Origin: PALSA-505 sp035308365
GTDB lineage: Bacteria; Actinomycetota; Actinomycetes; Streptosporangiales; Streptosporangiaceae
DNA length: 9,328 nt
Assembly: GCA_035308365.1 (NCBI GenBank)
Contig: DATGGU010000111.1
Location: 1-9,328 of the forward strand
Direction: 5' to 3'
Positions 7,064 to 9,328 of this stretch are shown here, piece by piece (positions within the stretch are counted from its first letter, which is position 1; each line of letters starts with the position of its first letter). The notes under the pieces are model-generated. The model was given only the letters and a program-made list of their open reading frames with translations, was not told where the DNA came from and did no database searches. Position numbers and translations under genes: made by a program.

Positions 7064-7085
7064 GCGATCTCCACGGTCTTGGTGA

Positions 7086-7096
7086 GTTCTGAGAAC
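7086..7096. repeat. Short palindrome upstream of the NUDIX remnant
   Basis: GTTCT-G-AGAAC is a perfect 5+1+5 inverted repeat, 22 bases upstream of the remnant's ATG. It may be an operator in the leader of the NUDIX remnant and LuxR gene, but an 11-base palindrome is weak evidence alone. Confidence 0.25.
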
Positions 7097-7137
7097 GGCG
7101 TTTGAATGGGACAGTTCATCGTCGGCAACATCTGATT

Positions 7138-7152
7138 CCGGGGGTGGCCCGG
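7138..7152. terminator. Small GC-rich hairpin downstream of the MFS exporter gene
   Basis: CCGGG (7138-7142) and CCCGG (7148-7152) form a 5-bp stem around a 5-base loop. It begins 10 bases after the stop of the MFS gene (7163) on the minus strand. No T-run follows, so termination before the NUDIX remnant and LuxR gene is possible but weakly supported. Confidence 0.25.
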
Positions 7153-7162
7153 TAACAGCCGG

Positions 7163-8404
7163 CTAAACGCCTTCGGCGGCGGGCTGCCTGTTGTCGCCTG
7201 GGGGTAACGCCCGCCCGCGGGCGCGGGCCAGCCAGGCCCAGACGCCGGTGATCACCACCATGCCCGCGGCCGAGATCAGGGTGAACTGGATGCCGATGAG
7301 CTGCGCGATGCCTCCCGCCGCGAGCGGCGGCAGGACATTGCCCACAGCCTGTCCCTGCCGCCAGGCCGCCATGGCCGCACCGTGCCGTTCCGCCGGGATG
7401 GCGTTGAGCAGCCTTACCCGGCACACCGGGCTGAATACCGCCGTGGCCGCGCCCCAGAGCGTCACACCGCATGCGGCGATGAAAAACCGGTTCGAGATCA
7501 CATACAGCATCTCGGCGAAGCCGGTCAGCAGCACCGCGGCCACGAGTGCGCCGTGGCGGCCGAGCAGGCCGGGGCGGCGGGACAGCGCCAGGTTGGTGAT
7601 CAGCCCGCCGGCCGCGAACAGCACCTGAAGGACGATGAAGACCCACATCGGCGAGCGGAGCACGTCCCGGACGTAGAGGATTTCCAGCACGCTGAAGCAG
7701 CCATAGGAGACCCAGACAATCAGCGAGATGCCCAGGACCGATCGCGCCGCCGGAATCCGCCGGACCGGCTGCACAGCGCCCGGCTGGCCCGGCTGCGCCG
7801 CCGCCGCCGCGGGTCTTTGCCGAGCGCGCGTCCGGACGAGAACCAGCAATGCCGCCGCGTACATGGCCGCGGTCGCACCGAACAAATCCGCCGTTCCGCC
7901 GGCCGCCAGGATCCCGGCCGCGGCCAGCGGTCCCAGCACGACCGGGGCGCTGCTCCCGAACGTCAGCCACACGCTGGAGGTGCCGTGGTCGATCTGCTGC
8001 GGCAGCCAGGACGGCATGGCGTCAATCGCGGGCCGGATGAGCGCCCCGCTCATCCCGACCAGCACGAGCAGCCCAAGCAGCACGTTCCAGCTGGGCGACA
8101 GCGCCAGCCCGAGCGAGGCGGCGACGCCGCAGGCACCGGCCGACGCGGCGACCAGGCGCGGGCCGCGCCCGTCGATGAGCCGTCCTACCAAGGACCCGGA
8201 CACTGCGGGCGGGGCGCCCCACGCCAGGCCGGCGAGGCCGATCCGGAACGCCCCCACGTGCAGCGTGTAGCTCGCGTAGTCCAGGACCCCGAGCAGCATC
8301 GCCCACTGCGCGGTGCCGGCCAGCAACTGACCGGACACCAGCGGCAACAACGTGCTGCGCACGCTCTGGGCACCCGGCGCGGTGGTCCCGGCCGTCGCCG
8401 TCAT
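7163..8404 (-). CDS. MFS transporter, putative exporter paired with the ATP-grasp ligase
   Basis: The 413-aa protein has about 12 hydrophobic segments in two halves joined by a charged, Ala- and Pro-rich loop (about 191-221). The loop after helix 2 carries the conserved MFS motif A, seen as GRLIDGRGPR (74-83). Another conserved stretch, RVRLLNAIPAERHGAAMAAWRQG, lies in the C-terminal half. Its ATG (8404-8402) overlaps the TGA of the ATP-grasp gene as ATGA, and no strong Shine-Dalgarno precedes it, so it is probably translated by coupling to that gene. By analogy with BacE next to the ligase BacD in bacilysin producers, it may export the ligase product or give self-resistance; this is inference. 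It is not obviously a close copy of the other MFS protein in the window, which lacks a clear motif A. Confidence 0.88.
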   Translation of the reverse strand: MTATAGTTAPGAQSVRSTLLPLVSGQLLAGTAQWAMLLGVLDYASYTLHVGAFRIGLAGLAWGAPPAVSGSLVGRLIDGRGPRLVAASAGACGVAASLGLALSPSWNVLLGLLVLVGMSGALIRPAIDAMPSWLPQQIDHGTSSVWLTFGSSAPVVLGPLAAAGILAAGGTADLFGATAAMYAAALLVLVRTRARQRPAAAAAQPGQPGAVQPVRRIPAARSVLGISLIVWVSYGCFSVLEILYVRDVLRSPMWVFIVLQVLFAAGGLITNLALSRRPGLLGRHGALVAAVLLTGFAEMLYVISNRFFIAACGVTLWGAATAVFSPVCRVRLLNAIPAERHGAAMAAWRQGQAVGNVLPPLAAGGIAQLIGIQFTLISAAGMVVITGVWAWLARARGRALPPGDNRQPAAEGV

Positions 8405-9328
8405 GCGGCCGTGGGGACGTAAAGGCCGTTCGCCTCCAGGTGCCGGATGCGCGCATAGTCGCGCTGCAGCTCCGCCGCGTCGTCCGCCATGAGGTACAGG
8501 CCGGCCGGGGCCGAAAGCAGATCCACGGTCCGGCTCACCGCCCGGCCGGGCGACAGGTCGCCGATCACATCGTGCAGCGTCGGCAGGCTGCGCAGCTCCG
8601 CCACCGCACCGTCGGTCGCCAGGTGACCGTCATAGGGGGCGATCAGCGCGACCACCCATAGCTGGCGCCGCACCGGATACGGCCGGCCGATGAGCGCGGC
8701 CAGCCGCCCCGGATCGGTATAACAGTCGACGGTCAGCGTCAGGTGATTGTGCCCGGTTGCCGCCCGCACGCTGTCCAGCAGGAACGATCCCTGCAGCCGC
8801 GCGCCGGTTTCGATCAGCACCGGGCCCGAGCCGGTCAGCATCAGCTCGGAGTGAGCCGGGCCCCAGGCGATGCCCAGCGCGTCCAGCGCCTGCGACACGT
8901 ACCGGGCGAGAGCCTGCTGCGGCTCACCGCCGGGCATCATCAGCTTCTCCAATCCGTACGCGACGCCATCCCCGACCGGCCGGCGCGTATCCTCCCAGAT
9001 CTCGGCCACGTAATGCTCGCCATTGACGCTGACCGTGTTGACCATGAACTGCTGCCCGGTCAGCAGCTCCTGGGCGAGCACCACATCGTTGCGGCCACCG
9101 AACCGGTGCGCCCGCCGGTACAGGCGGCCGAACGCCGCGCGTGCCTGCGCCGGTGTCGCGCAGTACGTGACGCCGTCCGAGGCTGAACTGCCCGGCGGCT
9201 TCACCACGATCGGCCACAGGTTACGCTCGTCCGCCCAGCGCACGATGCTGTCCGGGTCGGCTGCCACGATCGTCTCGGGCGCGCGGACGCCGTGACGGAC
9301 GAGGGCCTGCGCCATCGCGTGCTTGTCG
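8401..9328 (-). CDS. ATP-grasp domain ligase, BacD-like (N-terminus outside window)
   Basis: The frame is open to the right edge and reads DKHAMAQALVRHGVRAP across the first ATG at 9315. 'DKxxM...GVxxP' is the usual entry into an ATP-grasp domain, so that ATG is internal and the pre-ATP-grasp domain lies outside the window. Visible landmarks (counted from that Met): the ATP-binding Lys in PIVVKP (35-40), the flexible loop GSSASDGV (42-49), VVLAQELLTG (78-87), WGPAHSEL with acid E157, and LIETGAR with E169 as likely Mg ligands. The usual Asn of ExNxR is Gly here; BacD-type L-amino-acid ligases also vary at this site. ATP-grasp ligases join a carboxylate to an amine or thiol through an acyl phosphate. 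With an MFS exporter overlapping its stop by ATGA, a role in making a small peptide-like metabolite is likely, but the substrates are unknown. Confidence 0.88.
   Translation of the reverse strand, partial: DKHAMAQALVRHGVRAPETIVAADPDSIVRWADERNLWPIVVKPPGSSASDGVTYCATPAQARAAFGRLYRRAHRFGGRNDVVLAQELLTGQQFMVNTVSVNGEHYVAEIWEDTRRPVGDGVAYGLEKLMMPGGEPQQALARYVSQALDALGIAWGPAHSELMLTGSGPVLIETGARLQGSFLLDSVRAATGHNHLTLTVDCYTDPGRLAALIGRPYPVRRQLWVVALIAPYDGHLATDGAVAELRSLPTLHDVIGDLSPGRAVSRTVDLLSAPAGLYLMADDAAELQRDYARIRHLEANGLYVPTAA

Noticed and set aside
7382..8422. Plus-strand open frame of 346 codons opposite the MFS exporter
   Set aside because: Low-complexity Arg/Gln/Pro/Gly product, antisense to a clear transporter gene.
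1..9328. tRNA, rRNA, CRISPR arrays, transposases, integrases or toxin-antitoxin pairs
   Set aside because: Looked for on both strands; no cloverleaf-like sequence, no spaced direct repeats, and no protein resembling these families was seen.

Overview
The window is very GC-rich, codons end mostly in G or C, Shine-Dalgarno sites are AAGGAGG-like, and proteins are rich in Ala, Arg and Gly. This points to a high-GC actinomycete (Actinomycetota). The LAL-type LuxR regulator and the actinobacterial style of the small enzymes fit this, but the genus cannot be read from the sequence.

Layout, left to right. A plus-strand gene enters from the left edge and ends at 1296. It is probably the C-terminal part of a large 2OG-Fe(II)-oxygenase-like protein. 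It converges on a set of genes that all lie on the minus strand and are transcribed right to left. In order of transcription these are: an ATP-grasp ligase cut by the right edge (8401-9328); an MFS exporter overlapping it by ATGA (7163-8404); a 47-codon remnant of a NUDIX hydrolase (6920-7063); a 983-aa LuxR/LAL ATP-binding regulator with a GTG start (3960-6911); a carboxymuconolactone decarboxylase/AhpD-like protein (3334-3786); a DUF1801 (YdhG-like) protein (2749-3219); and a second MFS transporter (1417-2688). There are no RNA genes, CRISPR arrays, insertion sequences or phage genes. No gene-free stretch exceeds about 250 bases.

How the genes may work together. The ATP-grasp/MFS pair resembles the bacilysin bacD-bacE arrangement, an L-amino-acid ligase with a dedicated exporter. 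It is the best candidate for a small specialised-metabolite unit, but its substrate cannot be told from sequence and its upstream part lies outside the window. The LAL regulator could control flanking genes. The downstream trio (AhpD-like, DUF1801, MFS) has short gaps and good ribosome sites, and looks like a small co-transcribed redox/stress/efflux set. It is headed by a striking 27-bp dyad upstream of the AhpD-like gene.

The most notable points are the overlooked NUDIX remnant and its possible coupling to the regulator, the loss of the usual His in the CxxC enzyme, and the near-perfect dyad at 3831-3857. I see no convincing wholly new system; the most open question is what the ATP-grasp/MFS pair makes.
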